Below, one piece after another: positions 24,804 through 35,049 of a stretch of DNA of 64,000 bases; positions within the stretch are counted from its first letter, which is position 1, and every line of letters begins with the position of its first letter. The stretch comes from Kaistia adipata DSM 17808 (GTDB taxonomy: Bacteria; Pseudomonadota; Alphaproteobacteria; Rhizobiales; Kaistiaceae). The notes beneath the pieces were generated by a model that ran no database searches, was not told the DNA's origin, and worked only from the letters and a program-made list of their open reading frames with translations. The position numbers were made by a program, and so were the translations under genes. The DNA is taken from the NCBI RefSeq assembly GCF_000423225.1, contig NZ_KE383992.1:498971-562970 (forward strand), read 5' to 3'.

Positions 24804-25775
24804 ATGACGGGAATGCTGGAGCGAGCGATGCCTAAACGTGCCCATGCGGCAACATCCGGTCAGATCGGGCATGTCTCCCCGGCGCTCGAGGCGCCGCTCA
24901 CCCTATCGCAGCGCGTTTTCGGCGGTATAAGGCTTGCAATGCCCAAGCCGCCTCGCCCTGCCCCCGTCTCGACTGAACCGCTCGGAAGGATCGGCGCGCT
25001 GGAAGTCCGTCTCGCTGCGACCCCGCGCGAGATCAAGCAGGCGCAGAAGCTGCGCTACAAGGTGTTCTACGAGGAGATGTCGGCCATCCCCGACATGCAA
25101 ACGCAATTGTCGCGCCGCGACCGCGACGGCTTCGACAAGATCTGCGACCACCTTCTCGTCATCGACCACGACACGCGGACCGCCGCCGGCGCGCCGAAGA
25201 TCGTCGGCACCTATCGCCTGCTGCGCCAGGCCGTAGCCGAACGGCATTCCGGCTTCTACACGGCGAGCGAATTCAACATCGGCGCGCTCACCGCGCGGCA
25301 CGACCGGCTCAACTTCCTCGAGCTCGGCCGCTCCTGCGTGCTGCCGCCCTACCGCACCAAGCGCACGGTGGAGCTGCTCTGGCACGGCATCTGGAGCTAT
25401 GTCCGCAGCCACGGCATCGACGTCATGGTCGGCTGCGCCTCGCTCACCGGCACCGATCCGGACGCGCTCGCCCTGCCGCTCGCCTTCCTGCACCACAACG
25501 CCCGCGCGCCGGAGGAGTGGTCGGTCAGCGCGATCGCCGGGCGCCATGTCGCCATGGACCAGCTGCCGGCCGAGGCGGTCGACGCCAAGGCGGCGCTCAA
25601 GCTGCTGCCGCCACTGGTCAAGGGTTATCTCCGCCTCGGCGCCTATGTCGGCGACGGCGCCGTGATCGACCGCCAGTTCGGCACAACGGACGTGCTGATC
25701 GTTCTGCCGGTCAGCGCCATCAGCGAGCGCTATGTGAACCATTACGGCGTCGACGCGACGCGCTACGCCACCTGA
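24804..25775 (+). CDS. olsB: OlsB-like GNAT N-acyltransferase (ornithine lipid synthesis)
   Basis: A 323-aa GNAT-fold protein. The core GALEVRLAATPREIKQAQKL then RYKVFYEEM, FDKICDHLLVIDHDT, NFLELGRSCVLPPYR and GCASLTGTDPDALALPLAFL match OlsB. OlsB transfers a 3-hydroxyacyl chain from ACP to the alpha-amino group of ornithine, the first step of ornithine lipid synthesis. An OlsA partner is not adjacent. The ATG at 24804 has GAAGAGACC upstream; the conserved domain starts about 50 residues later. The 263-bp gap before it holds three related GATGCCGG(C/T)TCGC-like repeats. Confidence 0.8.
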   Translation: MTGMLERAMPKRAHAATSGQIGHVSPALEAPLTLSQRVFGGIRLAMPKPPRPAPVSTEPLGRIGALEVRLAATPREIKQAQKLRYKVFYEEMSAIPDMQTQLSRRDRDGFDKICDHLLVIDHDTRTAAGAPKIVGTYRLLRQAVAERHSGFYTASEFNIGALTARHDRLNFLELGRSCVLPPYRTKRTVELLWHGIWSYVRSHGIDVMVGCASLTGTDPDALALPLAFLHHNARAPEEWSVSAIAGRHVAMDQLPAEAVDAKAALKLLPPLVKGYLRLGAYVGDGAVIDRQFGTTDVLIVLPVSAISERYVNHYGVDATRYAT

Positions 25776-25796
25776 CGCGGCCGGTTTCCCCGTCGC

Positions 25797-26486
25797 TCAG
25801 ACGAGCGGCGGCGGTCCGCTCTCATGGTCGTTCCGGCGAAAGAAGCTCTCGCGGGCGGGAAAATCACGGCCCGGCCGCGAGCGATAGCTCGGCAATGTCC
25901 AGCCGTAGGCGAGCGCGCCGGCCCGGACGAAGAAGGCCGAAAGGGCGCCGAGCAGCGCCGCCGGCCAGAACGGCATGCCCAACTCCGTCGCCGCGACGAA
26001 CAGGCCGGCGCCCGCCACCGTCGCCGTGACATAGACTTCCTTGCGCAGCAGCACGGAGGGCTCGCCGGCGATGATGTCGCGGATGATGCCGCCGACCGTC
26101 GCCGTGACGACGCCCATCGCCACGGCCGCGAACGGGCTGGCGTCGACGGCGAGCGCGCGCGACGCGCCGAGAACGCAATAGCCGGAGATGCCGATCGCGT
26201 CGGCCCAGAGCAGCAGGCGGTAGCGATATTCGACGAAGGGCGCGAGGAAGTAGGTCGCCACCGCCGTCGCCACGCAGACCGCGACATAGGCGGGCTGGAC
26301 GATCCAGAAGACCGGCGTGGCGCCGAGGATGACATCCCGCACCGTACCGCCGCCGACGCCGGTGACGGCCGCCAGAAAGGCGAAGCCGACAATGTCGAGT
26401 TGCCGCCGCGAGGCGGCGAGCGCGCCGGTCAGCGCGAAGACGAGAACACCGAGAAGATCGAGGCCGTAGAGCAAAGCATTGTCCAC
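25797..26486 (-). CDS. Trimeric intracellular cation channel/UPF0126 family membrane protein
   Basis: A 229-aa integral membrane protein with about six to seven hydrophobic segments. It carries the duplicated family motif: GVGGGTVRDVILGATPVFW in the first half and ATVGGIIRDIIAGEPSVLLR in the second. Bacterial TRIC-type proteins form K+-permeable trimers; the physiological role here is not known. It starts ATG at 26486, 14 bp from the grpE stop, so it may be cotranscribed with grpE. Confidence 0.88.
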   Translation of the reverse strand: MDNALLYGLDLLGVLVFALTGALAASRRQLDIVGFAFLAAVTGVGGGTVRDVILGATPVFWIVQPAYVAVCVATAVATYFLAPFVEYRYRLLLWADAIGISGYCVLGASRALAVDASPFAAVAMGVVTATVGGIIRDIIAGEPSVLLRKEVYVTATVAGAGLFVAATELGMPFWPAALLGALSAFFVRAGALAYGWTLPSYRSRPGRDFPARESFFRRNDHESGPPPLV

Positions 26487-26499
26487 GGCCTCGCTTGCC

Positions 26500-27102
26500 T
26501 CAACTCGAACGCTGGGCGTCGTCGACGGCCGGCTTCGGCTCCCTGGGCTTTGCGGGGCCCTTGGCGACGCCGACCATGGCCGGGCGCAGCACCCGATCGC
26601 CGATCACGTAACCGGACTGCATCACCTGCATCACCGTGCCGGCGGGCTGTTCCTCGGTCGGGATCTCGAAGACGGCCTGGTGCAGATGCGGATCGAACTT
26701 CTGGCCGAGCGGCTCGAGCTTGCGGACGCCGTGGCGCTCGAGCGAATTCAGCAGGTCGCGCTCGGTCATCTCGACGCCGTCGATCAACGCGGTGAGCGCG
26801 GCATTGCCGGCGCGCTCTTCCTCCGGCACGGCGGAAATGGCGCGGGCCAGGTTGTCGCCGGCGGTCAGCATGTCGCGCGCGAAGGCGGCGATGCCGTATT
26901 GCCGGGCCTCGGCGACCTCGCGCTCGGTACGGCGGCGCAGGTTTTCCATCTCGGCGACCGTGCGCAGGACACGATCCTTCAGTTCGGCGGCTTCCGCCTC
27001 CAGGGCCGCGATGCGCGCCGCGGCGACGTCGGCCTCCGCCGCAGCCGACGCCGCCTCGGCGGCCGGCTCGGGGTTGGGCACGGACTGGGTATCGTCGGAC
27101 AT
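26500..27102 (-). CDS. grpE: Nucleotide exchange factor GrpE
   Basis: GrpE releases ADP from DnaK. The 200-aa product has an N-terminal acidic/Ala-rich helix ([20 protein letters not shown]), then the GrpE signature [20 protein letters not shown] and the C-terminal beta domain [20 protein letters not shown]. Start 27102 ([13 protein letters not shown]) is preferred over a longer frame to 27186. hrcA, often its neighbour in this order, is some 26 kb away at the window start. A possible RpoH-type promoter lies upstream. Confidence 0.96.
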   Translation of the reverse strand: MSDDTQSVPNPEPAAEAASAAAEADVAAARIAALEAEAAELKDRVLRTVAEMENLRRRTEREVAEARQYGIAAFARDMLTAGDNLARAISAVPEEERAGNAALTALIDGVEMTERDLLNSLERHGVRKLEPLGQKFDPHLHQAVFEIPTEEQPAGTVMQVMQSGYVIGDRVLRPAMVGVAKGPAKPREPKPAVDDAQRSS

Positions 27103-27144
27103 GGCGAAACTCTCGCTTTTGATCAGAACCAATGGGTTAGGCCC

Positions 27145-27174
27145 GATATCATGAGTTTGGGGCAGAAAATCAAG
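27145..27174 (-). promoter_or_regulatory. Possible heat-shock (RpoH) promoter of grpE
   Basis: On the minus strand, CTTG (27174-27171) is followed after 18 bp by ATGATATC (27152-27145). This is close to the alphaproteobacterial RpoH pattern CTTG-N17/18-CyTATnT and lies 43 bp upstream of the grpE ATG. Visual match only. Confidence 0.4.
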
Positions 27175-27213
27175 CTCTGCCCGCATGCCGTCGCCCCGCG
27201 GCCTCGCCTGCTG

Positions 27214-28113
27214 CTAGAGCACGATGACGCCGTGATGCTGCGCCTCGGCCTCGGGCTCGATGTGGATCAGCACCTCGCAGCCCTCGATCGCCTTCGTCAG
27301 CGCCGCCTCGATGCGGTCGCAGATGACGTGGCCGGCGGCGACCGTCATCGAGCCGGGAACCACCAGGTGGAACTCGATGAAGACGGCGCGGCCGGCATTG
27401 CGGGTGCGAAGGTCGTGCACCTCGATCGCGCCCGTCGCCTCGGCCGAGATGATCGAGCGGATCTCGCCCTCGACGTCGGCCGACACCGCATGGTCCATCA
27501 GGCCGCCGACGGAATCGCGGATGACGCGCCAGCCCGACCACAGGATGTTGACCGCGACGATCACGGCGAGCAGCGGATCGAGCACGAGCCAGCCGGTCAG
27601 CGCGACGAGGACGAGGCCGAAGAAGACGCCGACCGAGCTGATGACGTCGCTGGTCAGGTGCCAGGCTTCGGCGATGAAGGCCGGCGAGCGGCGGCGGCGG
27701 CCGAAGCGGAACAGATAGAGCGCCCACAGGCCGTTGATGAGGGTGGCGATCAGGTTGATCGTCAGGCCGACGGTCGTGTTCTCGAGCGGGGTCGGCGTCG
27801 CGTAGCTGAGCCAGGCCTGGCGCAAGATCAGCAGCGCCGCGACGACAATCAGCACGCCCTCGAGCACGGCGGCGAAATACTCGGCCTTGTGGTGGCCGAA
27901 CTGGTGGTCGCTATCGGCCGGCTTGTGGCTGAGGCGGATCGCCCAGAACGCCACCACGGCCGTCGCCAGATTTACGATGCTCTCCAGCGCGTCCGAGTAG
28001 AGCGCGACGCTGCCCGTCTGCAGATAGGCGACATATTTCAGCGCCATCACGACCAGCGCGATGACGATCGAGCTGAGCGCGACAAGCGTTATCCTGTCGT
28101 TCCATTTCGGCAT
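27214..28113 (-). CDS. Cation diffusion facilitator family transporter
   Basis: A 299-aa CDF protein with six transmembrane helices and a C-terminal cytoplasmic domain. The metal-site residues are visible in SVALYSDALESIVNL (TM2), SDHQFGHHKAEYFAA and EAWHLTSDVISSVGVFF (TM5). CDF proteins export Zn2+, Fe2+, Mn2+ or similar ions by proton antiport. The C-terminal region (EVHDLRTRNAGRAVFIEFHL) is the usual ferredoxin-like dimerisation domain. The substrate cannot be fixed. It starts ATG at 28113 with AGGA upstream. Confidence 0.92.
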   Translation of the reverse strand: MPKWNDRITLVALSSIVIALVVMALKYVAYLQTGSVALYSDALESIVNLATAVVAFWAIRLSHKPADSDHQFGHHKAEYFAAVLEGVLIVVAALLILRQAWLSYATPTPLENTTVGLTINLIATLINGLWALYLFRFGRRRRSPAFIAEAWHLTSDVISSVGVFFGLVLVALTGWLVLDPLLAVIVAVNILWSGWRVIRDSVGGLMDHAVSADVEGEIRSIISAEATGAIEVHDLRTRNAGRAVFIEFHLVVPGSMTVAAGHVICDRIEAALTKAIEGCEVLIHIEPEAEAQHHGVIVL

Positions 28114-28233
28114 GATCGTCCTCGGAATTGCAGCAGAGGGCGCGCCTTAACACCGCCCGGAGGCGGCTTCAACGGCTATCTTCGCAACTGCGAACGAGTG
28201 GCAATCCACTATGCCGAAAACCTAGGAGACGCC

Positions 28234-29193
28234 TCACAAACGGCGCAGTGCGACCTGTTCGATCAGGTGACTTTCACCCTTGGACAAGATCAGGTCGGCG
28301 CGCGGCCGCGTCGGCAGGATGTTCTCGTAGAGGTTGACGCGGTTGATGCGCGACCACAGCCCCTCGGCGATCGAAAGCGCCTCTTCGTCCGAGATCTTCG
28401 AATAGCGATGGAAGTAGGAATTCGGATCGCGGAACGCCGTCTCGCGCAGGCGCTGGAAGCGCTCGACATACCAGCGGCGGATATCGGCCTCGGCGGCGTC
28501 GATATAGATCGAGAAATCGAAGAAGTCGGAGACGAAGGGCACGGCGGTTCCGTCCTTCGGCAGGCGCGGCGCCTGCAGCACGTTGATGCCCTCGACGATC
28601 AGGATGTCGGGCCGGTCGATGGTGATCCGCTCGCTCGGCACGATGTCGTAGACGAGGTGCGAATAGACCGGCGCCGAGACGCTGCCACGCCCGGCCTTGA
28701 TGTCGGACAGGAAGGCGAGCAGCGCCGGCAGGTCGTAGCTCTCGGGGAAGCCCTTGCGCTCCATCAGCCCTTCGCGCTCGAGCACGGCGTTCGGATAGAG
28801 GAAGCCGTCCGTGGTGACGAGGTCAACCTTGGGCGTGTTGGTCCAGCGCGCCAGCAGCGCCTTCAGCACGCGCGCGGTCGTCGACTTGCCGACGGCGACG
28901 GAGCCGCCAATGCCGATGATGTAGGGCGTCTTGCCCTCGGTGGCACCGAGGAAGGTGCGGGTCGCGTTGTAGAGCTCCTGGGTCGCGGCGACATAGAGGC
29001 TCAACAGGCGCGACAGGGGCAGGTAGATCGTCACGACCTCGTCGATCGAGATCGGATCGTTCAGGCTGCGCAGCCGGAAGAGGTCTTCCTCGGTCAGCGT
29101 CAGCGGCATGTCGGCCCGGAGGCTCGCCCATTCCTTGCGGCCGAATGTGCGGTGCGGGGCGTGCTCGATCCGCGCGGACTTGTCCATCGTCAT
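28234..29193 (-). CDS. coaA: Type I pantothenate kinase
   Basis: Phosphorylates pantothenate in the first step of coenzyme A synthesis. The 319-aa protein has the Walker [53 protein letters not shown] and [20 protein letters not shown] blocks of the bacterial CoaA type. It is the last gene of the leftward histidine cluster and starts about 20 bp after the hisE stop, an arrangement standard in Rhizobiales. Confidence 0.96.
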   Translation of the reverse strand: MTMDKSARIEHAPHRTFGRKEWASLRADMPLTLTEEDLFRLRSLNDPISIDEVVTIYLPLSRLLSLYVAATQELYNATRTFLGATEGKTPYIIGIGGSVAVGKSTTARVLKALLARWTNTPKVDLVTTDGFLYPNAVLEREGLMERKGFPESYDLPALLAFLSDIKAGRGSVSAPVYSHLVYDIVPSERITIDRPDILIVEGINVLQAPRLPKDGTAVPFVSDFFDFSIYIDAAEADIRRWYVERFQRLRETAFRDPNSYFHRYSKISDEEALSIAEGLWSRINRVNLYENILPTRPRADLILSKGESHLIEQVALRRL

Positions 29194-29212
29194 TCTCCCC
29201 GGGGACGTCGGA

Positions 29213-29536
29213 TCAATCCGCCGGCCGCGACGCCTTTTCCTGCAGCCCCGTCTGGCGGGTGCGCCCTTCGAGCTCGTCCATGACAGCGTCGAGCGGCACC
29301 TCCGCCGCCTCCAGCATGACCAGGAGGTGGTAGAGCACGTCGGCCGCCTCGGACGTCAGGTCTTCCTTGTTATGCTCGGTCGCGGCGATGACGGCCTCGA
29401 CCGCCTCCTCGCCGAACTTCTTGGCGCAACGGGACGTGCCCTTGGCGACGAGCTTCGCCGTGTAGGAGCCGGGATCGCCGGAATGGGCCCGGGTGTGGAT
29501 GATCGCGGCGAGATCGACGAGCGTGAAACCGGCCAT
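29213..29536 (-). CDS. hisE: Phosphoribosyl-ATP pyrophosphatase
   Basis: Hydrolyses phosphoribosyl-ATP to phosphoribosyl-AMP in histidine synthesis. The 107-aa product has the MazG-like fold motifs [20 protein letters not shown] and [18 protein letters not shown] (metal-binding EExxE / ExxD). The family is separate from HisI here, as usual in alphaproteobacteria. Tightly placed between hisF and coaA. Confidence 0.96.
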   Translation of the reverse strand: MAGFTLVDLAAIIHTRAHSGDPGSYTAKLVAKGTSRCAKKFGEEAVEAVIAATEHNKEDLTSEAADVLYHLLVMLEAAEVPLDAVMDELEGRTRQTGLQEKASRPAD

Positions 29537-29546
29537 GTCGTTCTCC

Positions 29547-30332
29547 TCAGCCGTCCAGCCGGACCGGAATGCCGGCCGCCGCCATGTGCGCCTTCACCTC
29601 GCCGATGGTGAACTGGCCGAAGTGGAACACCGACGCCGCGAGCACGGCGCTGGCATGGCCCTCGACGACGCCGTCGACGAAATGATCGAGCGCGCCGACG
29701 CCGCCGGAGGCGATCACCGGGACCGACACCGCGTCGGCGATGGTGCGGGTCAGCTCGAGGTCGAAGCCGTCGCGCGTGCCGTCGCGGTCCATCGAGGTCA
29801 GCAGGATCTCGCCGGCGCCGAGCGAGGCGACCTCGATCGCATATTCGACCGCGTCGATGCCCGTCGCCTTGCGGCCGCCATGGGTGAAGATCTCCCAGCG
29901 GTCGTGATGGTCGCCATCGCCGCGCCGCTTGGTCTGCTTGGCGTCGATCGCGACGACGATCGCCTGGGCGCCGAACTTCTCCGCCGCGCGGGCGACGATC
30001 ATCCGGTCGGTCACGGCGGCCGAATTGATCGCAACCTTGTCGGCGCCGGCCAGCATCAGCGCGCGGATGTCCTCGACGGCTCGCACGCCGCCGCCGACCG
30101 TCACCGGCATGAAGCAGGCCTCGGCCGTGCGGGCGACGACGTCGAGGATGGTGCCGCGGTTCTCGTGCGTCGCGGTGATGTCGAGGAAGCAGAGTTCGTC
30201 GGCGCCGGCGGCGTCATAGGCCTTGGCGGCCTCGACCGGATCGCCGGCGTCGATCAGGTCGACGAACTGCACGCCCTTGACGACGCGGCCGTCATGTACG
30301 TCCAGGCAGGGGATGACACGGGTCTTGAGCAT
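29547..30332 (-). CDS. hisF: Imidazole glycerol phosphate synthase cyclase subunit
   Basis: The 261-aa TIM-barrel subunit of IGP synthase. It starts [20 protein letters not shown] (catalytic Asp in CLDV), with [47 protein letters not shown] and VIASGGVG. It uses ammonia channelled from HisH to convert PRFAR to IGP and AICAR. Its ATG overlaps the hisA stop (TGATG), showing translational coupling. Confidence 0.98.
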   Translation of the reverse strand: MLKTRVIPCLDVHDGRVVKGVQFVDLIDAGDPVEAAKAYDAAGADELCFLDITATHENRGTILDVVARTAEACFMPVTVGGGVRAVEDIRALMLAGADKVAINSAAVTDRMIVARAAEKFGAQAIVVAIDAKQTKRRGDGDHHDRWEIFTHGGRKATGIDAVEYAIEVASLGAGEILLTSMDRDGTRDGFDLELTRTIADAVSVPVIASGGVGALDHFVDGVVEGHASAVLAASVFHFGQFTIGEVKAHMAAAGIPVRLDG

Positions 30333-31072
30333 CAGGCTTTCTCCCGCGCGGCCTTGATCAGGCGCAGCGCCTCGGCCGGGTCCAGGCGGCCATCATAGAG
30401 CGCGCGGCCGGAAATCGCGCCCTCCAGGATCGCACAATCCGGCTCGAGCAGGCGCTTGACGTCGTCGATCGAGGCGAGGCCGCCCGAGGCGATCACCGGG
30501 ATCTCGACGGCGCGGGCGAGCGCGAGCGTCGATTCGATGTTGAGGCCCTTCAGCACGCCGTCGCGGTCGATGTCGGTGAAGATGATCGCGGCCACGCCGG
30601 CATCCTCGAAACGCCGCGCCAGCTCGACCGTCGTCAGCTCGGACGTCTCGGCCCAGCCCTCGACGGCGACCTTGCCGCCGCGCGCGTCGATGCCGACGGC
30701 GACCTGGCCCGGATGCGCCTTGCACGCCTCGCGCACGAGATCGGGATCCCGGACCGCGATGGTGCCGAGAATGACGCGGGCGATGCCCTTGTCCAGCCAG
30801 GCCTCGACGCCGGCGCGGTCACGGATGCCGCCACCGAGCTGGACCGGCATCTTCACGCTGGCGAGGATGCCCTCGACGGCGGCGCCGTTGACCGGCTGGC
30901 CCGCGAAGGCGCCGTTCAGGTCGACGACATGCAGATATTCGAAGCCCTGCTCCTCGAAGGCGCGGGCCTGGGCGGCGGGATCGGTGTTGAAGACCGTCGC
31001 CTGCTCCATGTCGCCGAGCTTCAGCCGGACACAGGCGCCATCCTTCAGGTCGATGGCCGGGAAAAGGATCAT
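30332..31072 (-). CDS. hisA: Phosphoribosylformimino-AICAR ribotide isomerase
   Basis: The 246-aa isomerase starts [20 protein letters not shown] (catalytic Asp8) and contains [20 protein letters not shown] and [14 protein letters not shown]. It is a paralogue of HisF with the same two-phosphate-site TIM barrel and catalyses the Amadori rearrangement of ProFAR to PRFAR. The start overlaps the hisH stop and the stop overlaps the hisF start. An ATG four codons earlier (31084) is less likely. Confidence 0.98.
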   Translation of the reverse strand: MILFPAIDLKDGACVRLKLGDMEQATVFNTDPAAQARAFEEQGFEYLHVVDLNGAFAGQPVNGAAVEGILASVKMPVQLGGGIRDRAGVEAWLDKGIARVILGTIAVRDPDLVREACKAHPGQVAVGIDARGGKVAVEGWAETSELTTVELARRFEDAGVAAIIFTDIDRDGVLKGLNIESTLALARAVEIPVIASGGLASIDDVKRLLEPDCAILEGAISGRALYDGRLDPAEALRLIKAAREKA

Positions 31073-31722
31073 CAGGGCTTCCACTTCAGGAAGTTGGCGA
31101 GAAGGGCGAGACCAAGCTTCTGGCTCTTCTCGGGATGGAACTGGGTGCCGGCGACATTGCCGGTGGTGACGATCGCGGTGATCGGGCCGCCATATTCGGC
31201 GGTCGCCACGACGTCGGCCGGGTTCTCGGCATAGAGCTGGTAGCCGTGCAGGAAATAGGCGTGCCAGCCGTCATCGCCGAGCGCGATGCCGTCGAGGAGG
31301 GGATGCGGGGCGGAGGCGTTCAGCGTGTTCCAGCCCATATGCGGGATCTTCAGGCGCGCGTCGGAAGGCTCGATCCGGCGCACTTCGCCCGGAATGCGGG
31401 CGAGGCCGCGGGTCACGCCATATTCGATGCCGCGCGTCGCGAGCAGCTGCATGCCGACGCAGATGCCGAGAAACGGCCGGCCGCGAACGTCGATCGCCTC
31501 GTTGATCGCCTCGATCATGCCGTCGACGCTGTCGAGATTGGTGCGGCAATCGGCGAAGGCGCCGTCGCCCGGCAGCACGATGTGATCGGCCTTGGCCACG
31601 GCCTCGGGATCCGCCGTCACGATGACGGGGCTTGCGAGGCCGATGCGGCCGGCGGCGAGTTCGAGCGCCTTGGCGGCGGAGCGCAGATTGCCCGCGCCGT
31701 AGTCGATGATGGCAATGGTCAT
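31072..31722 (-). CDS. hisH: Imidazole glycerol phosphate synthase glutaminase subunit
   Basis: A 216-aa class I glutamine amidotransferase. It starts [20 protein letters not shown], with oxyanion/nucleophile block [20 protein letters not shown] (Cys nucleophile), PHMGWN, and [14 protein letters not shown] (catalytic His/Glu). It supplies ammonia to HisF. It overlaps the DUF2628 gene by 4 bp and hisA by one base. Confidence 0.98.
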   Translation of the reverse strand: MTIAIIDYGAGNLRSAAKALELAAGRIGLASPVIVTADPEAVAKADHIVLPGDGAFADCRTNLDSVDGMIEAINEAIDVRGRPFLGICVGMQLLATRGIEYGVTRGLARIPGEVRRIEPSDARLKIPHMGWNTLNASAPHPLLDGIALGDDGWHAYFLHGYQLYAENPADVVATAEYGGPITAIVTTGNVAGTQFHPEKSQKLGLALLANFLKWKP

Positions 31723-32210
31723 CGGGCGGTCCCCGGTGTCGGAAAGAGGCCGACGATCTCGGCCGTGGGTTCAGGACGCACGAAGCGCATGGACGGCGCA
31801 ACGGGAGCGGGACCGGGCTGCTCGCCCGACCCAACGGCGCCGTGGCCGTGGAAATAGCGGATCTCGGCTTCGTCCCGCGACGCCGCCTCGACCAGCGCGG
31901 TCTCGACGAAACCGCGCCGGGCCAGCGCCCAGCGCCGCAACGCGCCGCCCTCGAAGCCGAGATAGAGTCCGCCGAGCGCGCCCAGCGCCGCGGCGGTCGG
32001 CGCGCCGAACTGGCGGCTTGCGAACTCCACCGCGACCAGGAAGAGCGCGTAGAAGCAAAGCGCGATCCAGAGCCGGCGATACAGCATCCAGGGGACGGGA
32101 ATCAGGAACGCGCCCCAGGAGAAGCCGTCCCGGACGAACATCAGGCGGTCGGCCTCGTCCGTTCCGCCAGACGCGGAGACGGGCGGCTCGAGCACGATGT
32201 AGGTCGCCAT
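31719..32210 (-). CDS. DUF2628 membrane protein
   Basis: A 163-aa protein beginning [20 protein letters not shown], with [20 protein letters not shown] and one or two further hydrophobic segments, followed by a Pro-rich tail. DUF2628 proteins of unknown function are regularly encoded between hisB and hisH in Rhizobiales; no role in histidine synthesis is known. It overlaps hisH by 4 bp, so it is cotranscribed and translationally coupled. Confidence 0.85.
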   Translation of the reverse strand: MATYIVLEPPVSASGGTDEADRLMFVRDGFSWGAFLIPVPWMLYRRLWIALCFYALFLVAVEFASRQFGAPTAAALGALGGLYLGFEGGALRRWALARRGFVETALVEAASRDEAEIRYFHGHGAVGSGEQPGPAPVAPSMRFVRPEPTAEIVGLFPTPGTAR

Positions 32211-32218
32211 GACGCCTC

Positions 32219-32812
32219 TCAGTCGCCGAGCTTGCCCTTGGTCGACGGCACGCGGTCGGCCTGGCGGGGATCGATCGAAGCGGCCGTGCGCAGGGTGCGG
32301 GCCACCGCCTTGAAGCAGGTCTCGGCGATATGGTGGTTGTTGTCGCCGTAGAGATTCTCGATGTGCAGCGTGATGCCGGCGTTCTGGGCGAAGGCCTGGA
32401 AGAATTCCTTGAATAGCTCGGTATCGAAATCGCCGACCTTGTCGCGCGAGAACTCGACCTTCCAGACCAGGTAGGGCCGGCCGGAGACGTCGATGGCGCA
32501 GCGGGTCAGCGTATCGTCCATGGCGAGGTGGGTGTCGGCGTAGCGGGTGATGCCGCGCATCTCACCGAGCGCTTTGCGGAGCGCCTGGCCGATGGCGATG
32601 CCGACGTCCTCGACCGTGTGGTGCTGGTCGATATGCAGGTCGCCCTTGCAGCGGACGGTCAGATCCATCAGGCCGTGGCGGGCCAGCTGGTCGAGCATAT
32701 GATCGAAGAAGCCGACGCCAGTGGCGATGTCGGCGCGGCCGGTGCCGTCGAGATCCAGCGTGACCGCAATCTCGGTTTCCTTCGTCTTGCGCTCGATCGT
32801 GGCGCTTCGCAT
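32219..32812 (-). CDS. hisB: Imidazoleglycerol-phosphate dehydratase
   Basis: A 197-aa monofunctional HisB. It shows the Mn-binding signatures [47 protein letters not shown] and the second half's [18 protein letters not shown]. It dehydrates IGP to imidazole acetol phosphate. First gene of the leftward histidine cluster and divergent from hslV. Confidence 0.98.
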   Translation of the reverse strand: MRSATIERKTKETEIAVTLDLDGTGRADIATGVGFFDHMLDQLARHGLMDLTVRCKGDLHIDQHHTVEDVGIAIGQALRKALGEMRGITRYADTHLAMDDTLTRCAIDVSGRPYLVWKVEFSRDKVGDFDTELFKEFFQAFAQNAGITLHIENLYGDNNHHIAETCFKAVARTLRTAASIDPRQADRVPSTKGKLGD

Positions 32813-32895
32813 ATCTCTTTCCTTCTCGGGCAGCTTGCTCGGGACAGCCGGCTTTTATCAGGCGTTTCCTTGGAATGCCACAAGGTTGCGCAAGC

Positions 32896-32924
32896 CTTTG
32901 CATCGCTCGCCGGGCAGCCTACAT
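32896..32924 (+). promoter_or_regulatory. Possible heat-shock (RpoH) promoter of hslVU
   Basis: CTTTG (32896-32900) and CCTACAT (32918-32924) are separated by 17 bp and lie about 70 bp before the hslV ATG. The spacing and -10 fit RpoH promoters; the -35 has CTTTG in place of CTTG. Visual match only. Confidence 0.35.
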
Positions 32925-32994
32925 AAGGCGTCTAGCCAACAGGGATTGCCGCGGGGCCTTAAGGGACCAAGACGATCCGCCACGAAAGCAGACC

Positions 32995-33561
32995 ATGACA
33001 CATTCCCAGAACGAGAGCCCCTACGCGGCTTGGCACGGGACGACGATCATCACCGTGCGCAAGGGCGGCAAGGTGGTCATCGCCGGCGACGGCCAGGTGT
33101 CGCTCGGCCAGACGGTCATCAAGCACACGGCCCGCAAGGTGCGGCCGCTCGGCAAGGGCGACGTGATCGCCGGCTTCGCCGGCTCGACCGCCGACGCCTT
33201 CACCCTGTTCGAGCGCCTCGAGGCCAAGCTCGAGCAATATCCCGGACAGTTGACGCGCGCCTGCGTCGAGCTCGCCAAGGACTGGCGCACCGACCGCTAT
33301 CTGCGCCATCTCGAGGCGATGATGCTGGTCGCCGACAAGACGACGAGCCTGGTCCTGACCGGCAATGGCGACGTGCTCGAGCCGGAAGGCGGCGTGATGG
33401 GCATCGGCTCCGGCGGCAACTATGCGCTCGCCGCCGCCCGCGCGCTGGCCGACACCGACCTCACCGCCGAGCAGATCGCCCGCAAGGCGATGGCGATCGC
33501 CGCCGAGATCTGCGTCTACACCAACACCAGTGTCACGCTCGAGCAGCTCGACGCAGCCTGA
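32995..33561 (+). CDS. hslV: ATP-dependent protease peptidase subunit HslV
   Basis: A 188-aa proteasome-type peptidase. The N-terminal threonine of the mature enzyme is the first T of [20 protein letters not shown], following a 15-residue propeptide ending [24 protein letters not shown] and [18 protein letters not shown] are family blocks. HslV forms a double hexamer and degrades proteins unfolded by HslU. Start 32995 was chosen because the propeptide has the usual length. hslU follows after 17 bp. Confidence 0.97.
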   Translation: MTHSQNESPYAAWHGTTIITVRKGGKVVIAGDGQVSLGQTVIKHTARKVRPLGKGDVIAGFAGSTADAFTLFERLEAKLEQYPGQLTRACVELAKDWRTDRYLRHLEAMMLVADKTTSLVLTGNGDVLEPEGGVMGIGSGGNYALAAARALADTDLTAEQIARKAMAIAAEICVYTNTSVTLEQLDAA

Positions 33562-33578
33562 GCTGACAGGGACATCCC

Positions 33579-34883
33579 ATGACCAATTTCTCTCCCCGCG
33601 AGATCGTCTCCGAACTCGACCGCTACATCATCGGCCAGAACGACGCCAAGCGCGCCGTCGCCATCGCCCTGCGCAACCGCTGGCGCCGCCAGCAGCTCGA
33701 AGGCACGATGCGCGAAGAAGTGCTGCCGAAGAACATCCTGATGATCGGCCCGACCGGCGTCGGCAAGACCGAGATCTCGCGCCGCCTCGCCCGCCTCGCC
33801 GGCGCCCCGTTCCTCAAGGTCGAGGCGACCAAGTTCACCGAGGTCGGCTATGTCGGCCGCGACGTCGAGCAGATCGTCCGCGACCTGGTCGAAGTCGGTA
33901 TCTCGCTGACCCGCGAGAAGAAGCGCAAGGACGTCGAGGCCAAGGCCCATCTGTCGGCCGAGGAACGCGTGCTGAACGCGCTCGTCGGCGAGAGCGCCAG
34001 CCCGTCGACGCGCGAGAGCTTCCGCAAGAAACTGCGCGCCAACGAGCTGGACGACAAGGAGATCGAGATCCAGGTCCGCGACCAGTCCGGCGGCCTGCCG
34101 CAGTTCGACGTGCCCGGCATGCCCGGCGCCTCGATCGGCGTGATGAACATCGGCGACATGCTCGGCAAGGCCTTCGGCGGCAAGACCAAGACGCGCCGCG
34201 TCACGGTCAAGGACAGCTACCGGGTGCTGATCGACGAGGAATCCGACAAGCTGCTCGACGACGAGCAGCTGACGGCCGAGGCGATCGAGATCGTCGAGAA
34301 CGACGGCATCGTCTTCCTGGACGAGATCGACAAGATCTGCGCCCGCGAAGGCCGCGCCGGCGATGTTTCACGTGAAGGCGTGCAGCGCGATCTCCTACCC
34401 CTGATTGAGGGAACGACGGTCGCAACCAAGTACGGACCGGTGAAGACGGACCACATCCTGTTCATCGCGTCGGGCGCGTTCCACATCGCCAAGCCGTCGG
34501 ACCTGCTGCCGGAGCTGCAGGGCCGCCTGCCGATCCGCGTCGAGCTCAACGCCCTGACGCAGGCCGATTTCCGCCAGATCCTGACAGAGCCGGAAGCGAG
34601 CCTGCTCAAGCAGTATGTGGCGCTGATGAATACGGAAGGCGTCGACCTCGTCATCACGGAGGATGCGATCGACGCGATCGCCCGCATCGCGGTCGAGGTC
34701 AACGGCTCGGTCGAGAACATCGGCGCGCGCCGCCTGCAGACCGTGATGGAGCGTATCCTCGACGAGATCAGCTTCTCGGCGCCGGACCGCTCGGGCGACA
34801 CGGTGACGATCGACGCCGCCTATATCGAGGCGCATATCGGCGATCTCTCGCGCAACATCGACCTGTCGCGCTACATTCTCTGA
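33579..34883 (+). CDS. hslU: ATP-dependent protease ATPase subunit HslU
   Basis: A 434-aa Clp/HslU AAA+ unfoldase. It has N-terminal [20 protein letters not shown], Walker [36 protein letters not shown], the I-domain, Walker [15 protein letters not shown], and a C-terminal tail ending LSRYIL that docks into HslV. The segment DVSREG (codons at 34363-34380) is conserved in the protein but written in unusual AT-ending codons, forming a parS-like sequence. A strong stem-loop follows the gene. Confidence 0.98.
   Translation: MTNFSPREIVSELDRYIIGQNDAKRAVAIALRNRWRRQQLEGTMREEVLPKNILMIGPTGVGKTEISRRLARLAGAPFLKVEATKFTEVGYVGRDVEQIVRDLVEVGISLTREKKRKDVEAKAHLSAEERVLNALVGESASPSTRESFRKKLRANELDDKEIEIQVRDQSGGLPQFDVPGMPGASIGVMNIGDMLGKAFGGKTKTRRVTVKDSYRVLIDEESDKLLDDEQLTAEAIEIVENDGIVFLDEIDKICAREGRAGDVSREGVQRDLLPLIEGTTVATKYGPVKTDHILFIASGAFHIAKPSDLLPELQGRLPIRVELNALTQADFRQILTEPEASLLKQYVALMNTEGVDLVITEDAIDAIARIAVEVNGSVENIGARRLQTVMERILDEISFSAPDRSGDTVTIDAAYIEAHIGDLSRNIDLSRYIL
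34364..34379. promoter_or_regulatory. parS-like site inside hslU
   Basis: TGTTTCACGTGAAGGC matches 13 of 16 positions of the parS consensus TGTTTCACGTGAAACA, with the first 13 perfect. The codons GTT TCA CGT are all A/T-ending in a gene that otherwise prefers GTC/TCG/CGC, suggesting selection on DNA sequence. It lies about 9 kb left of the proposed origin. Confidence 0.5.
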
Positions 34884-34889
34884 CCCGTC

Positions 34890-34921
34890 CCTCCCCCGCG
34901 ACCCAACGGCCGCGGGGGAGG
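34890..34921 (+). terminator. GC stem-loop after hslU
   Basis: CCTCCCCCGCG pairs perfectly with CGCGGGGGAGG (11-bp stem, 10-nt loop), starting about 7 bp after the hslU stop. No U-run follows, so it may be a Rho-assisted end or an RNA-stabilising hairpin. Confidence 0.5.
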
Positions 34922-35049
34922 TTCCGCTACGTTTATCCGCCGCTGTGGCAGGGATGCCGTTTTCCGATCCGATTCGGCGATGCTATAAGCGCCGCATCGG
35001 CCGATCCGTAACGGGTGCGGTCTTCGCTCGACCGACGACGGATCGCCCC

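Noticed and set aside
26479-29283. A 934-aa rightward open frame antisense to grpE, the CDF gene and coaA
   Set aside because: It lies over three well-supported leftward genes, has low-complexity Arg/Gly/Asp-rich composition typical of shadow frames in GC-rich DNA, and matches no family.
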